Shown here one piece after another: positions 23,654 to 31,668 of a stretch of 34,723 nucleotides of DNA. Below the pieces are notes generated by a model, which did not search any database, had not been told where the DNA came from, and saw only the letters and a program-made list of their open reading frames with translations. The position numbers and the translations under genes were made by a program. Each line of letters starts with the position of its first letter. Position 1 is the stretch's first letter. Origin of the DNA: an uncultured Prevotella sp. (GTDB lineage Bacteria; Bacteroidota; Bacteroidia; Bacteroidales; Bacteroidaceae); the NCBI GenBank assembly GCA_900554545.1, contig USHW01000021.1, forward strand, positions 1-34,723, written 5' to 3'.

Positions 23654-25378
23654 ATGAAGAACATTATTTATCCTTTCATGGCGGCCGCGGCCGCTTTCGC
23701 GCTGTCAGCCTGCAGCGACGACGACACCGCGACGCTGCACGTCGAGACCGACGCAAGCTACGTCGGGACGGCGCAGGGCAACTTCACAGCCGACGAATGG
23801 TATCCCGGCGGACGGCTGGGGACTACCGACAACGTGCTGGCGGGATGCTACGAGGACGAGACGCCGGCAACGGAACAGCTCGGACTCATGGACGAGTTCA
23901 ACGAGGGCGAGATGATTTTCGAGCGCAGCGTTACCATAAACAACGCTCCGTTCAAGGGTCTTGGCCCGGCAAGCACACGCCGCTCGTGCCTTGACTGCCA
24001 TCCCAGCTACGGCCACGGAAAACGCTTTGACACCTACACCACTGCCTACGGCAACGGCAACGGCTACCTGCTCGTAATCTACCACCCAGACGCTCCAGGC
24101 TCTAACGACGGCCCTTACATAAGCGAAGTGACCGCCATGCCGCAGACGCAGGCCACATCTCCATTCCTGCCGCCTATCGACGAGAGCCAGATACAGATGC
24201 ATTGGGAGAAGGTTACGGCCATGGAGAGCGGACTGCCATTGCAGTTCCCCGACGGCGAGAAGTACGAGCTAATCTATCCGGAGCTTAGCATACCGCAGTC
24301 GGCATTCAACACTTCGCCCAAGCCCGAGGACATTGAAATACGTCTTGAGTCCACCATCGGCATCATAGGCACAGGCCTTTTGGACGCGATAGAGGAAGAT
24401 GACATCCGACAGCAGTACGCCTCCACCGCCGCATACTACCAGCAGCAGGGGCTTGACGTGTCAGAGTATGTCAACCCTAACTTCTGGGACGCTGCGGCTA
24501 ACGACTTCGCCGCAGGTGCATGGTACACAACATTCGGCAGTGCCGGACGCATGGCCGACGGCAGCGCAGGTGCCGAGCGCATGGTGAAGAGGTTTACTTA
24601 CGCACTGACGCGCGCCACGCTTCAGGACGGGCCGGGTGCCAACGCGGTGTGGAACATCACAAACGTCAGCCGTCCTGACCGACCCAAGCTTTACACCACC
24701 GACGCATGGGCGCAGGCCATGTCGGAGAACAGCGACGTAATCAACGCCATCAAGCAAGACCCCACTTCGCCGTATTTCGCCGACGGAACTGACGCCGGAA
24801 TAGCCGACGCCGTGAAGAACCTGCTGAGCCCTTCGACCAACCAGTTTGACAACAAGTGGTACAACTTCGAGCCGGACATGACCACCGACCAGTTCTACGC
24901 CCTCATGGTATGGCACCGCGGACTGTCCATCCCGCGCGCACGAAACCTTAACGACCCCGACGTGCAGCGTGGCAAGGAGCTGTTCATGGAGATGGGTTGC
25001 GCCAGCTGCCACCGCCCCTCATGGAAGACTGGCGACGACAACTACTGGACGCCCGAGTGCATCGCCGACCGTCCGCTGCCGCGCTATCAGAACCAGACTA
25101 TATGGCCTTACAGCGACATGATGCAGCACAAGCTGTACATGAAGAATGACATTCACGGCTCGTGGTGCCGCACAACGCCACTATGGGGACGAGGTCTCTC
25201 GCGTGTGAACACCGGCGCGGAAGACCGTCTGCACGACTGCCGCGCACGCAACGAGGTTGAGGCAATAATGTGGCACGCATACAGCAAGAACAGCCACGCT
25301 TACTCCTCGGCGGAGAAGTTCTACAATCTTCCGAAGAAAGATAGGGACGCAGTGGTGAAATTCTTGCAGTCGATATAG
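23654..25378 (+). CDS. Di-heme c-type oxidoreductase lipoprotein 2 (DHOR family)
   Basis: A 574-residue paralogue of the preceding di-heme gene. I use the ATG at 23654, not 23627, because it gives MKNIIYPFM, aligned with the paralogue's start, and puts lipobox LSAC at Cys 20 with SDDD following. Heme motifs are CLDCH at 112-116 and CASCH at 449-453. The family segments RTTPLWGRGL, CRARNEVEAIMWHAYSK and VVKFLQSI are all retained. Differences are concentrated in the middle (~200-330), where this copy has an extra insertion rich in Gly and Ala. Tandem duplication with divergence suggests two related substrates or partners. The same open questions apply about electron acceptor and substrate. Confidence 0.9.
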   Translation: MKNIIYPFMAAAAAFALSACSDDDTATLHVETDASYVGTAQGNFTADEWYPGGRLGTTDNVLAGCYEDETPATEQLGLMDEFNEGEMIFERSVTINNAPFKGLGPASTRRSCLDCHPSYGHGKRFDTYTTAYGNGNGYLLVIYHPDAPGSNDGPYISEVTAMPQTQATSPFLPPIDESQIQMHWEKVTAMESGLPLQFPDGEKYELIYPELSIPQSAFNTSPKPEDIEIRLESTIGIIGTGLLDAIEEDDIRQQYASTAAYYQQQGLDVSEYVNPNFWDAAANDFAAGAWYTTFGSAGRMADGSAGAERMVKRFTYALTRATLQDGPGANAVWNITNVSRPDRPKLYTTDAWAQAMSENSDVINAIKQDPTSPYFADGTDAGIADAVKNLLSPSTNQFDNKWYNFEPDMTTDQFYALMVWHRGLSIPRARNLNDPDVQRGKELFMEMGCASCHRPSWKTGDDNYWTPECIADRPLPRYQNQTIWPYSDMMQHKLYMKNDIHGSWCRTTPLWGRGLSRVNTGAEDRLHDCRARNEVEAIMWHAYSKNSHAYSSAEKFYNLPKKDRDAVVKFLQSI

Positions 25379-25382
25379 TCGT

Positions 25383-25535
25383 AAAGCGCTTCGCGCTTTG
25401 GAGTTAAAGGAGTTATAGAAGTTAATGGAGTTAAAGCCATTACCTTTGCCGGTTAGCTTCTTTGAGCGTACCCTCCATCGGGAGGGTTAGGAAGGGGCTA
25501 CTATAGAAGTTAATGGAGTTAAAGCCATTACTTTT
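25383..25535. repeat. Hairpin plus 9-bp GAGTTAAAG words, two runs
   Basis: The perfect hairpin AAAGCGC-TTC-GCGCTTT (25383-25399) follows the second di-heme gene. Then come 9-bp units GAGTTAAAG, GAGTTATAG, AAGTTAATG, GAGTTAAAG and CCATTACC (to about 25447). A second run is at 25502-25535. Between them, at 25471-25500, is a CCCTCCATCGGGAGGG element related to the 26287 repeat. Confidence 0.75.
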
Positions 25536-25564
25536 GCCGGCTATCATGCTTCAACCTGTCAGTC

Positions 25565-25670
25565 GGTAATTGTCATTCCGCGCTACGACGCGGAATCCAG
25601 TAAAACAGCACACTACAAAATCTGTTTGCTATCACTGGATGCCGCGTCATAGCGCGGCATGACGGTTACC
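25565..25670. repeat. REP-like inverted pair of hairpins
   Basis: Two 30-bp arms (25572-25601 and 25634-25663) are inverted copies that agree at 27 of 30 positions. Each arm is itself a hairpin: TTCCGCG-CTACGA-CGCGGAA in the first, TGCCGCG-TCATAG-CGCGGCA in the second. The T/A pair in one stem is replaced by G/C in the other, so pairing is kept. Flanking GGTAA and AAACAG/CTGTTT extend the symmetry. Confidence 0.8.
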
Positions 25671-25875
25671 AACTGACTAATATTAAACTTCCTAACCATC
25701 GCGGCAAGTAACAACAACCATCATTACTTTCACATCAGAATGTAACCGTATGCTCTGTATGGCTTTCTTTTTGACACTTCAAGTATGTACGCGTTTTCAG
25801 ACAAACCAGCTTGATTTAGTTAAAAACATTAAGTTAAATTGTAAAGGAATGCTTGTTAAAAAATCGTGCGCTATC

Positions 25876-25980
25876 CTTTCGATTATCGAAAGATGTCCTT
25901 TTGATTATCGAAAGATACTCTTTCGATAGTCGAACGCATAGCTCCCGATGTTGAAAAGCATAGCTTTTGTGTTAAAAAAG
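25876..25980. repeat. 22-bp-period dyad array, copy G (diverged, TCGA-type)
   Basis: Units start at 25876 (CTTTCGATTATCGAAAG), 25898 (CTTTTGATTATCGAAAG), 25920 (CTTTCGATAGTCGAACG), 25942 (CTCCCGATGTTGAAAAG) and 25964 (CTTTTGTGTTAAAAAAG), with spacers ATGTC, ATACT, CATAG and CATAG. It has the same 17+5 design as the other arrays but a different core sequence. Apart from these repeats, 25379-26207 shows no credible gene. Confidence 0.88.
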
Positions 25981-26207
25981 CACGTTTTCGTTAACATGAG
26001 TACACACTATTTAAGCACACATCGTCAGCTTTTCGTGCAACGCGCTGTAAGCCAATGAATTATGATTGCACACCTGACAATGCGATATTTACGGCCAAAA
26101 GTATTTTGTTTTGAAATTCCGCATTCTCAGAGCGTCAACGTTTTTCAATGTGAAAGCTAAACACAGAATGCCGCAACATTATGATAATATATATTTAACG
26201 ACAAGCA

Positions 26208-28583
26208 ATGAAACAGAAAACAGCATCTAAAGCAAATAAAAAACACAACATTATTGATAGCAGAAATTGGTTCGATGCTAATCAAACTCCCTCCCTTCGG
26301 GAGGGGTGGGGTGGGTCGGAGGTTTTGAAGAGGATTGTTTTTATACTATACCTACTCATCATAGCAACCATGGCCACTGCCACTTTTATCAGCAAAAGCC
26401 ACGGCGCCGATTATGCTTACGCGGCTGTTTACGGCTCGTGGTGGTTTGTTTCGCTGTGGGCGTTGCTTGCCGTTACTGCCGTGGCGTACATCGTGCGCAG
26501 GCGTGTACGCCGCATGTCAACGCTCGCCCTGCACCTTGCCCTGCTGCTGATACTTGCCGGAGCACTGTTGACACACGTGTCGGCGTGGCGCGGCGTGGTG
26601 CATCTGCGCAGCGGCGTGGCCGTAGACACATATTCGGTTATTGACGACAATGGCAACATAAAGGAAGAAAAACTGCCATTCACGATGCGCCTTGACACCT
26701 TCTACGTTAGATATCACGACGGCACGCAGGCCGAGGCCGACTATGTTTCGCACTTCACCGTGACCGACGGCGGCAGCGAGACGCAGGCCGAGGTGTCGAT
26801 GAACAACATCTACCGGCACGGCGCGCTGCGCTTCTACCAGTCGTCTTACGACCGCGACGGGCTTGGCAGCGTGCTCGCCGTGAACTGCGACCCGTGGGGC
26901 ATACCTGTCACTTACGCCGGCTACGCCCTGCTGTTCGTCTCGCTCGTATGGATGCTCTGCGACCCGAAAGGCCGCTTCCGCCAGCTTCTGCGCAGTCCGC
27001 TGTTAAAGAAAGGGGCACTTATTGTTCTCTTAATAATATCCTTCCCCCAGCTATCCCAGTCCGTCCCAGTCCTACCAGAAAATACTGCCAGCAAGTTCGG
27101 CCGCCTATTCATCCTCTACAACAACCGCGTGTGCCCCATGCAGACGTTCGCCGTTGACTTCACCAAAAAGCTCTACGGCAGCAGCTCGTACAATGGTTAC
27201 ACGGCGGAGCAGGTGCTCACCGGCTTCATATTCTACGGCGACGAGTGGTGCGCCGAGCCTGTTCTCAAAGTAAAAGGCAGCGACCTGCGCGACGCGCTTC
27301 AGCTGCCCCGGCACTGTTCGGTGAACACTTTTTTCAACCATGTGATGGGCGGATACATCCTCGGGCCTTACATCCGCGAGTATTATTCGGGGCAGAACGA
27401 CGCGTTTCACAAGCAGGCCGCCGACGTTGACGACCGCCTGATGATGGTCATGCGCCTGCGGCGCGGCGAGCTGCTGGATGTGTTTCCCGTTACGCGCGGC
27501 GGCACGACGCAGTGGTATTCGCCAACCGACAACATTGCAGACACACTTGTTTCCGACGGCGAACGCGCCTACATGGCCAACGTATTCTCGCTGCTTAATG
27601 AAGAAGTGCATGCCGGCCGCACAGCCAGCGTTGACATGATACTCGACAAGATGCTGCGCCACCAGCAGCAAAACGCAGGCCGCTCGCTGCCAACGGGCAC
27701 GCAGGTGAAGGCCGAGCGGACGCTCAACGCCGTGCCGTTCGCCACTGTGCTGTTCATGGTTAACCTATCGCTGGGGATTGTGCTGCTGATTATTGGCCTT
27801 ATTAGGCTTATCCGCCCTATTGGGCATAATAAGCCAGATAGTGCTGATAGCAGGCTTTTAAAAACAGCAAAGCTTGTCGGCTTTGCTGTGTCTGGCATCT
27901 CCTTTATTGCGCTTACGCTGTGCCTTGCACTCCGCTGGATAGTTTCCGGCCGCGTGCCGATGGGCAACGGCTATGAGACAATGCTGCTGCTTGCATGGTT
28001 AGTGATGGTGTTTTCGCTCGTGGCGGTGCGCCGTTTCAGCATCGTGCTGCCGTTCGGACTGCTGCTGTCGGGCTTCTTCCTCTTGGTGTCGCACATCAGT
28101 TACATGGACCCGCAGATAACCCACCTCATGCCGGTGCTCAACTCTCCGCTGCTGTCGCTCCACGTTTCGGTCATCATGATGTCGTTCGCCCTGCTCTCGC
28201 TGACATTCCTCTGCGCCGTCACGGCACTGCTGCTGCGCCTCGTCCGTGGGCGAAACGCAGTAGGATTAGTAGCCCAACAAGAGCGGCTCGCACTGCTCTC
28301 GCGCCTCATGCTCTATCCCGCGCTCGCGCTGCTCGGCATCGGCATCTTCGTGGGAGCAATCTGGGCGAACGTCTCCTGGGGCGCTTACTGGAACTGGGAC
28401 GCCAAGGAAGTGTGGGGCCTGATTACCTTCATGGTTTACGCCATAGCAGCCCACGACCACTCGCTGCCGTTCCTCCGCCGTCCGTCAGGCTACCACGCCT
28501 TCATGGCCGCGGCCTTCCTCACCATCGTTATGACGTACTTCGGAGTGAATTACTACCTCGGCGGGATGCACTCGTATGCGTGA
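26208..28583 (+). CDS. ccsA: Fused cytochrome c synthase CcsBA (system II)
   Basis: A 791-residue polytopic membrane protein that joins a ResB/CcsB-like N-half to a CcsA/ResC-like C-half. It exports heme and attaches it to CxxCH apocytochromes outside the membrane. N-half helices are near 43-64, 70-95, 103-122 and 235-255, and a periplasmic domain includes LYNNRVCPMQTFAVDFTKKLYG. The C-half has GYETMLLLAWLVM, the conserved His regions VSHISYMDPQITH and SLHVSVIMMS, and the tryptophan-rich heme-handling motif WGAYWNWDAKEVWGL. It sits just downstream of two di-heme lipoprotein genes that need such an enzyme. In-frame intergenic-type repeat words occur at residues ~28-36 (PSLREGWGG), ~279-291 and ~527-545. 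Because of the first, the true start may lie later than this ATG. Confidence 0.92.
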   Translation: MKQKTASKANKKHNIIDSRNWFDANQTPSLREGWGGSEVLKRIVFILYLLIIATMATATFISKSHGADYAYAAVYGSWWFVSLWALLAVTAVAYIVRRRVRRMSTLALHLALLLILAGALLTHVSAWRGVVHLRSGVAVDTYSVIDDNGNIKEEKLPFTMRLDTFYVRYHDGTQAEADYVSHFTVTDGGSETQAEVSMNNIYRHGALRFYQSSYDRDGLGSVLAVNCDPWGIPVTYAGYALLFVSLVWMLCDPKGRFRQLLRSPLLKKGALIVLLIISFPQLSQSVPVLPENTASKFGRLFILYNNRVCPMQTFAVDFTKKLYGSSSYNGYTAEQVLTGFIFYGDEWCAEPVLKVKGSDLRDALQLPRHCSVNTFFNHVMGGYILGPYIREYYSGQNDAFHKQAADVDDRLMMVMRLRRGELLDVFPVTRGGTTQWYSPTDNIADTLVSDGERAYMANVFSLLNEEVHAGRTASVDMILDKMLRHQQQNAGRSLPTGTQVKAERTLNAVPFATVLFMVNLSLGIVLLIIGLIRLIRPIGHNKPDSADSRLLKTAKLVGFAVSGISFIALTLCLALRWIVSGRVPMGNGYETMLLLAWLVMVFSLVAVRRFSIVLPFGLLLSGFFLLVSHISYMDPQITHLMPVLNSPLLSLHVSVIMMSFALLSLTFLCAVTALLLRLVRGRNAVGLVAQQERLALLSRLMLYPALALLGIGIFVGAIWANVSWGAYWNWDAKEVWGLITFMVYAIAAHDHSLPFLRRPSGYHAFMAAAFLTIVMTYFGVNYYLGGMHSYA

Positions 28584-28603
28584 CTTGAGAATTTAGAGAA
28601 GGT

Positions 28604-28761
28604 AAAGAAGTTATCGCTCGCTACGCTCGCTGAGAAGTTAAAGCCATTACCCTTGCCAATTGCGGAGGTGTATTTGGCTTATAAGCCTTATCTGTCCTAT
28701 TCCGCCTTGTAAGGGTAATGGCTTTAACTTCTCAGCGAGCGTAGCGAGCGATAACTTCTTT
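28604..28761. repeat. Perfect 51-bp inverted repeat between convergent genes
   Basis: 28604-28654 and 28711-28761 are exact reverse complements over 51 bp, with a 56-bp loop. Each arm reads, 5' to 3' for its own gene, AAAGAAGTTATCGCTCGC ... GAGAAGTTAAAGCC. It could act as a bidirectional terminator for ccsA (+) and recX (-). Confidence 0.9.
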
Positions 28762-28775
28762 AACTTCTATAACTC

Positions 28776-29234
28776 CTAACTAAAAAGAGCCTCGCGCGCC
28801 TCTTCCACGCTGAATCCGCGGCTCATCGCGAACTTAATCAGCTTGCATTCAAGCTCGTAGTCGCTGCCGGCCTTTATTGATTTGCGCTTCGCCCGTAGCA
28901 TTGGGCGCAGCATTTCGATATACGTGTCAGGCTCTACTTCGCCGAGAACGGTATCGATTACCTCGTCGGGAATGCGCTTCATGTACAGCGCCTGCTCAAT
29001 TTTCCGCCGTCCCCACTTGGCATATTGCAGCTTGTCGTGTACGAAGGCGCGGCAGTAACGCTCGTCGTCAATGAAGCGGCCGTCAATCAGCCGGTTGATG
29101 ACACGCTCCTGCGCGTCGGCCGGCAGCTGCCAGCGGCGCATCTTTTCGGCCATCTCCTGACGGCAGTGCTCTGCTCTGGCGCACAGCGCGGAGAGCTTGC
29201 TGAAGGCTTGTTCTTCGGTGATTTCTTTAGTCAT
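28776..29234 (-). CDS. recX: Regulatory protein RecX
   Basis: A 152-residue cytoplasmic protein of the RecX family, which binds RecA filaments and limits recombinase activity. The typical three-helix repeats are present: a first repeat around 10-50 (LCARAEHCRQEMAEKMRRW, FIDDERYCRAFVHDKL), then KWGRRKIEQALYMKRIPDEVID at ~70-95 and a last repeat ending FAMSRGFSVEEAREAL. The length is normal. The TAG stop lies inside GTTAGGAGTTATAG words that begin the large inverted repeat. Upstream is a pyrimidine-rich word tract (sense strand) followed by the 3' end of prmC, so the two may be co-transcribed. Confidence 0.92.
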   Translation of the reverse strand: MTKEITEEQAFSKLSALCARAEHCRQEMAEKMRRWQLPADAQERVINRLIDGRFIDDERYCRAFVHDKLQYAKWGRRKIEQALYMKRIPDEVIDTVLGEVEPDTYIEMLRPMLRAKRKSIKAGSDYELECKLIKFAMSRGFSVEEAREALFS

Positions 29235-29246
29235 GGCTGTTGTTTT

Positions 29247-29455
29247 GATGGGAGAACTGGGAGGACTGGGAGAGCTGGGAGGGATGGGACAGACTGTGAG
29301 AGATTATTCATTTTTCATTATTCATTATTCATTCTTTTCATTGCTAATTATTCATTTTTCATTATTCATTATTCATTCTTCCCATTGCTAATTATTCATT
29401 GTTCATTGTTCATTATTCATTTTTCATTGTTCATTATTCATTTTTCATTTCTTTG
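29247..29455. repeat. Two tandem-word tracts between recX and prmC
   Basis: 29247-29290 (plus strand) consists of ~9-bp GGGAGGACT / GGGAGAGCT-type words, i.e. CCCAGTCCT in the recX sense. 29306-29455 is a run of 7-bp ATTCATT-type words (TTCATTA, TTCATTG, TTCATTT) with CATTGCTAATT interruptions. The prmC stop (TCA on the plus strand, 29445-29447) lies inside this run. Confidence 0.85.
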
Positions 29456-30281
29456 TTGCTTTCATCATCCTCCGCTTGCCGTACATGTCGTCGATTACGC
29501 TTACTTGCGTGAAGCCTTCCTGCCGCGCCATGTCAGCCGTAAGGTCGGCATACAGTGGGTTTAGCTCGAAGTATAGCGAGCCGCTGGGTCGCAGTGCGGA
29601 CGCCGCGTAGCGCGTTATGGCGCGGTAAAAGAGCAGCGGCTCGTCGTCGGGAACAAACAGGGCGGAGTGCGGCTCGTAGTCGAGCACGTTCTGGGACATG
29701 TCTTTTTTCTCGTTGTTGCAGATGTAGGGCGGATTTGAAACGATGACGTCCCACTGCTCGCCTTGCGGCTGCAAGGCGAGCGCGTCGCGGCGTTCCGCTG
29801 TTATGTCAGCACCGAGCCAACGCGCGTTCTCTCGCGTAACGTCAAGCGCAAGGTCGGAGATGTCCCATGCGGTGACCTCGCTTCCTGGCATGTCGAGCCG
29901 CAGGGTTACGGCTATGCAGCCGCTGCCCGTCCCGATGTCGAGCACTTTCAACGGTGCTTTGTGCCTGTTCTCCTCGACAATAAGGGCGCAAAGCTCCTCG
30001 GTTTCGGGCCTCGGAATGAGCACGCCGGGCCGCACGCTGAACCACCGCCCGGCAAATTCCGCGCGTCCAACGACATATTGCACCGGTTCGCCCTGCCGCA
30101 AACGGTCGAACAAGCGTTGAAGCAACGCGGCCTTTTCGGGTATCATTTCTTCAACGGCACCACACAGCACGTCGGCCTTCGACAGTCCGAAGTACACTTC
30201 CAAGGCATAGTCCGTCACGGCGCGCGCTTCCCTCTTGCCATACAAAGGCTCAAGGCCGCGCCACAAATCGCGGTATGTCAT
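29445..30281 (-). CDS. prmC: Peptide chain release factor N5-glutamine methyltransferase
   Basis: A 278-residue SAM-dependent methyltransferase (PrmC/HemK) that methylates the Gln of the GGQ motif in release factors. The N-terminal helical domain is followed by the SAM-binding motif VLDIGTGSGCIAVTL and the catalytic NPPY motif in VSNPPYICNNEKKDM. The family motifs PVQYVVGRAEFAG and VLIPRPETEEL are also present. The start is the ATG at 30281 (MTYRDLWRGL); it overlaps the stop of the upstream ribbon-helix-helix gene in ATGA, which indicates translational coupling. The longer frame up to 30368 just reads through that gene out of frame. Confidence 0.95.
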   Translation of the reverse strand: MTYRDLWRGLEPLYGKREARAVTDYALEVYFGLSKADVLCGAVEEMIPEKAALLQRLFDRLRQGEPVQYVVGRAEFAGRWFSVRPGVLIPRPETEELCALIVEENRHKAPLKVLDIGTGSGCIAVTLRLDMPGSEVTAWDISDLALDVTRENARWLGADITAERRDALALQPQGEQWDVIVSNPPYICNNEKKDMSQNVLDYEPHSALFVPDDEPLLFYRAITRYAASALRPSGSLYFELNPLYADLTADMARQEGFTQVSVIDDMYGKRRMMKATKK

Positions 30282-30481
30282 TGGCCGTCCTCCTTTCCGC
30301 CGTCCTCCGCGGGGCGGCTTTTCTTCGGCATGCGGCCATGCCTGCGCAACGCCTCGGCTATGAGCCATTGCAGCTGGCCGTTAGTGGAGCGGAACTCATC
30401 AGCCGCCCATTTCTCTATGGCCGACATCATGTCCGCGTCGATGCGCAGTATGAAGCTCTTTGTTTTATTCTCTTTTTTCAT
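30278..30481 (-). CDS. Small ribbon-helix-helix (Arc-like) DNA-binding protein
   Basis: A 67-residue basic protein. The N-terminal strand KSFILRIDADM is followed by two helices (MSAIEKWAADEFRSTNGQLQWLIAEALRRHG), the MetJ/Arc ribbon-helix-helix pattern. The tail is disordered and charged. Such proteins bind short palindromic operators as dimers. It overlaps prmC by 4 bp and sits at the end of the SPFH - membrane-protein gene run, so it may regulate that operon. Palindromes in the SPFH promoter are candidate sites. It could also be an antitoxin-like regulator, but no toxin gene is adjacent. Confidence 0.8.
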   Translation of the reverse strand: MKKENKTKSFILRIDADMMSAIEKWAADEFRSTNGQLQWLIAEALRRHGRMPKKSRPAEDGGKEDGQ

Positions 30482-30484
30482 GTT

Positions 30485-30552
30485 GTAAGCAGACGAGTTG
30501 ACGAGTGACGAGATACAAGCAGACGAGTGACGAGATACGAGTTGACAAGTGA
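30485..30552. repeat. GACGAGTGACGAGATAC word repeats
   Basis: GACGAGTGACGAGATAC occurs twice (about 30501 and 30522), with partial copies GACGAGTTGACGAGTGACG and GAGTTGACAAGTGA. In the sense of the minus-strand genes these are pyrimidine-rich words immediately before the ribbon-helix-helix start. Confidence 0.75.
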
Positions 30553-30562
30553 TTGGCCTGTT

Positions 30563-31114
30563 TCAGTACTTTGTTCCGTGCTTCGCCGCTTCGTTGGCGC
30601 TCTCCATACGCCGGCGGTACTCAGGCGAGCGGTAATATTGGTAATAAGTTATGTGCTGGCGTATGGTGTTGAATGAAAGGCAGAACATCAGTATCCACCA
30701 GCCACGCAGCTTGTCATAGTACTCGCTAACAAACACATCGTAACCTTCAAATGAAATTACGCAGACACTCCATCCGACTATTGACACGACAAAGTTCACG
30801 ATTAATCCTACAACGATGAACATCCACTTGCTGCGCAGCCACAGGCGGTGATACCATCCGCCAAGCGTCACTTCGCGCCTGAAAGGCTTGCGGCGGAACT
30901 TTACATAGTAAACTCCCCATAAGCCGAAAACGAACGTGAGCGGCAACAGCAACCACAGGAAGACTGGGTCTGGGTCAGGTTGGAGTATTACTATCAAGCC
31001 GAACAAGACAGCAAATATCACGCTTTGGATTATTATGAGCCAGCCTTCGAGCGCTGGGCTGCACGTGTATTTGACTACTTCCAATTGCTTTATGTATCTT
31101 CTAAAACGTCCCAT
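30563..31114 (-). CDS. Membrane protein of a local three-member family, member 1
   Basis: About 183 residues from the ATG at 31114 (MGRFRRYIKQLEVVKYTCSP). This start matches the N-termini of the two neighbours, whereas an alternative ATG at 31150 overlaps the previous gene. Four hydrophobic segments are visible: WLIIIQSVIFAVLFGLIVIL, VFLWLLLPLTFVFGLWGVYY, MFIVVGLIVNFVVSIVGWSV and a C-terminal one. Family marks are F-R-R-K-PF-R-R-EVTLGGW-Y-HRLWLR in the cytoplasmic loop and YYRSPEYRRR at the C-terminus. No known family is recognised. It is third in a tight minus-strand run after an SPFH gene. Confidence 0.75.
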   Translation of the reverse strand: MGRFRRYIKQLEVVKYTCSPALEGWLIIIQSVIFAVLFGLIVILQPDPDPVFLWLLLPLTFVFGLWGVYYVKFRRKPFRREVTLGGWYHRLWLRSKWMFIVVGLIVNFVVSIVGWSVCVISFEGYDVFVSEYYDKLRGWWILMFCLSFNTIRQHITYYQYYRSPEYRRRMESANEAAKHGTKY

Positions 31115-31136
31115 TGTCATTTGAAATTTATCTTTT

Positions 31137-31658
31137 CTAATACCAGTCAATAAACGTCCGCGTATCTTCCTGCGAGCGGTAATAGCCTTGCAGGCTGATG
31201 TACGTCGTCAGAGTGTCGAACACAAACATCATCAGGAACCACGAGTAGGCCACCATGTCGTAAGTCCATGACTCTACGGTGAAGCCGGTAAAGCCGTGGT
31301 CAATCACTTCCAAGAGCGCTATCAGGGCAGGATAGCCCACCGCGTAGGCGGCCATCGCGCCAACGAGCCACCGCCTGCCGTAGCGCAGGTAGAGGCGGTT
31401 TGACAGCGTGCCGAGCACCACGTTGTGCTCGAACGGCCTGCGCCTGAACAGCCAGATGCAAGCGTAGTATATTATGTAGGCGGCCAATATGATGACGGTA
31501 AGCACCGTTCCCCAGTGGTCCCACGCGCCGGTAAGCTCAGCGTTGAGCACGTGCAGCGCAAGCAGCGGCGTGCCGGTGCATACATACACCATGCCGATGC
31601 GCCGTGGCGAGGTCTTGTAATAGGCCAGTTTCCTTTGTTTTCTTTTTATTCCGAACAT
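31137..31658 (-). CDS. Membrane protein of a local three-member family, member 2
   Basis: About 173 residues from the ATG at 31658 (MFGIKRKQRKLAYYKTSP). The open frame extends further upstream into the previous gene, but this start leaves a 10-bp gap and aligns with the paralogues. Hydrophobic segments include MVYVCTGTPLLALHVL, VLTVIILAAYIIYYACIWLF, LVGAMAAYAVGYPALIALL and YSWFLMMFVFDTLTTYI. The loop motif FRRRPFEHNVVLGTLSNRLYLR and the C-terminal GYYRSQEDTR match members 1 and 3. Function unknown. The gap of 22 bp to member 1 suggests one transcript. Confidence 0.75.
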   Translation of the reverse strand: MFGIKRKQRKLAYYKTSPRRIGMVYVCTGTPLLALHVLNAELTGAWDHWGTVLTVIILAAYIIYYACIWLFRRRPFEHNVVLGTLSNRLYLRYGRRWLVGAMAAYAVGYPALIALLEVIDHGFTGFTVESWTYDMVAYSWFLMMFVFDTLTTYISLQGYYRSQEDTRTFIDWY

Positions 31659-31668
31659 ACGTTTTGTG

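Noticed and set aside
25750..25929. 59-codon plus-strand open frame starting MLCMAFFLTLQVCTRF
   Set aside because: It ends inside array G, has no recognised motif and no promoter; it may be part of an intergenic repeat. Not excluded, but not supported.
30282..30368. N-terminal extension of prmC
   Set aside because: It overlaps the ribbon-helix-helix gene out of frame; the ATGA overlap gives the normal start.
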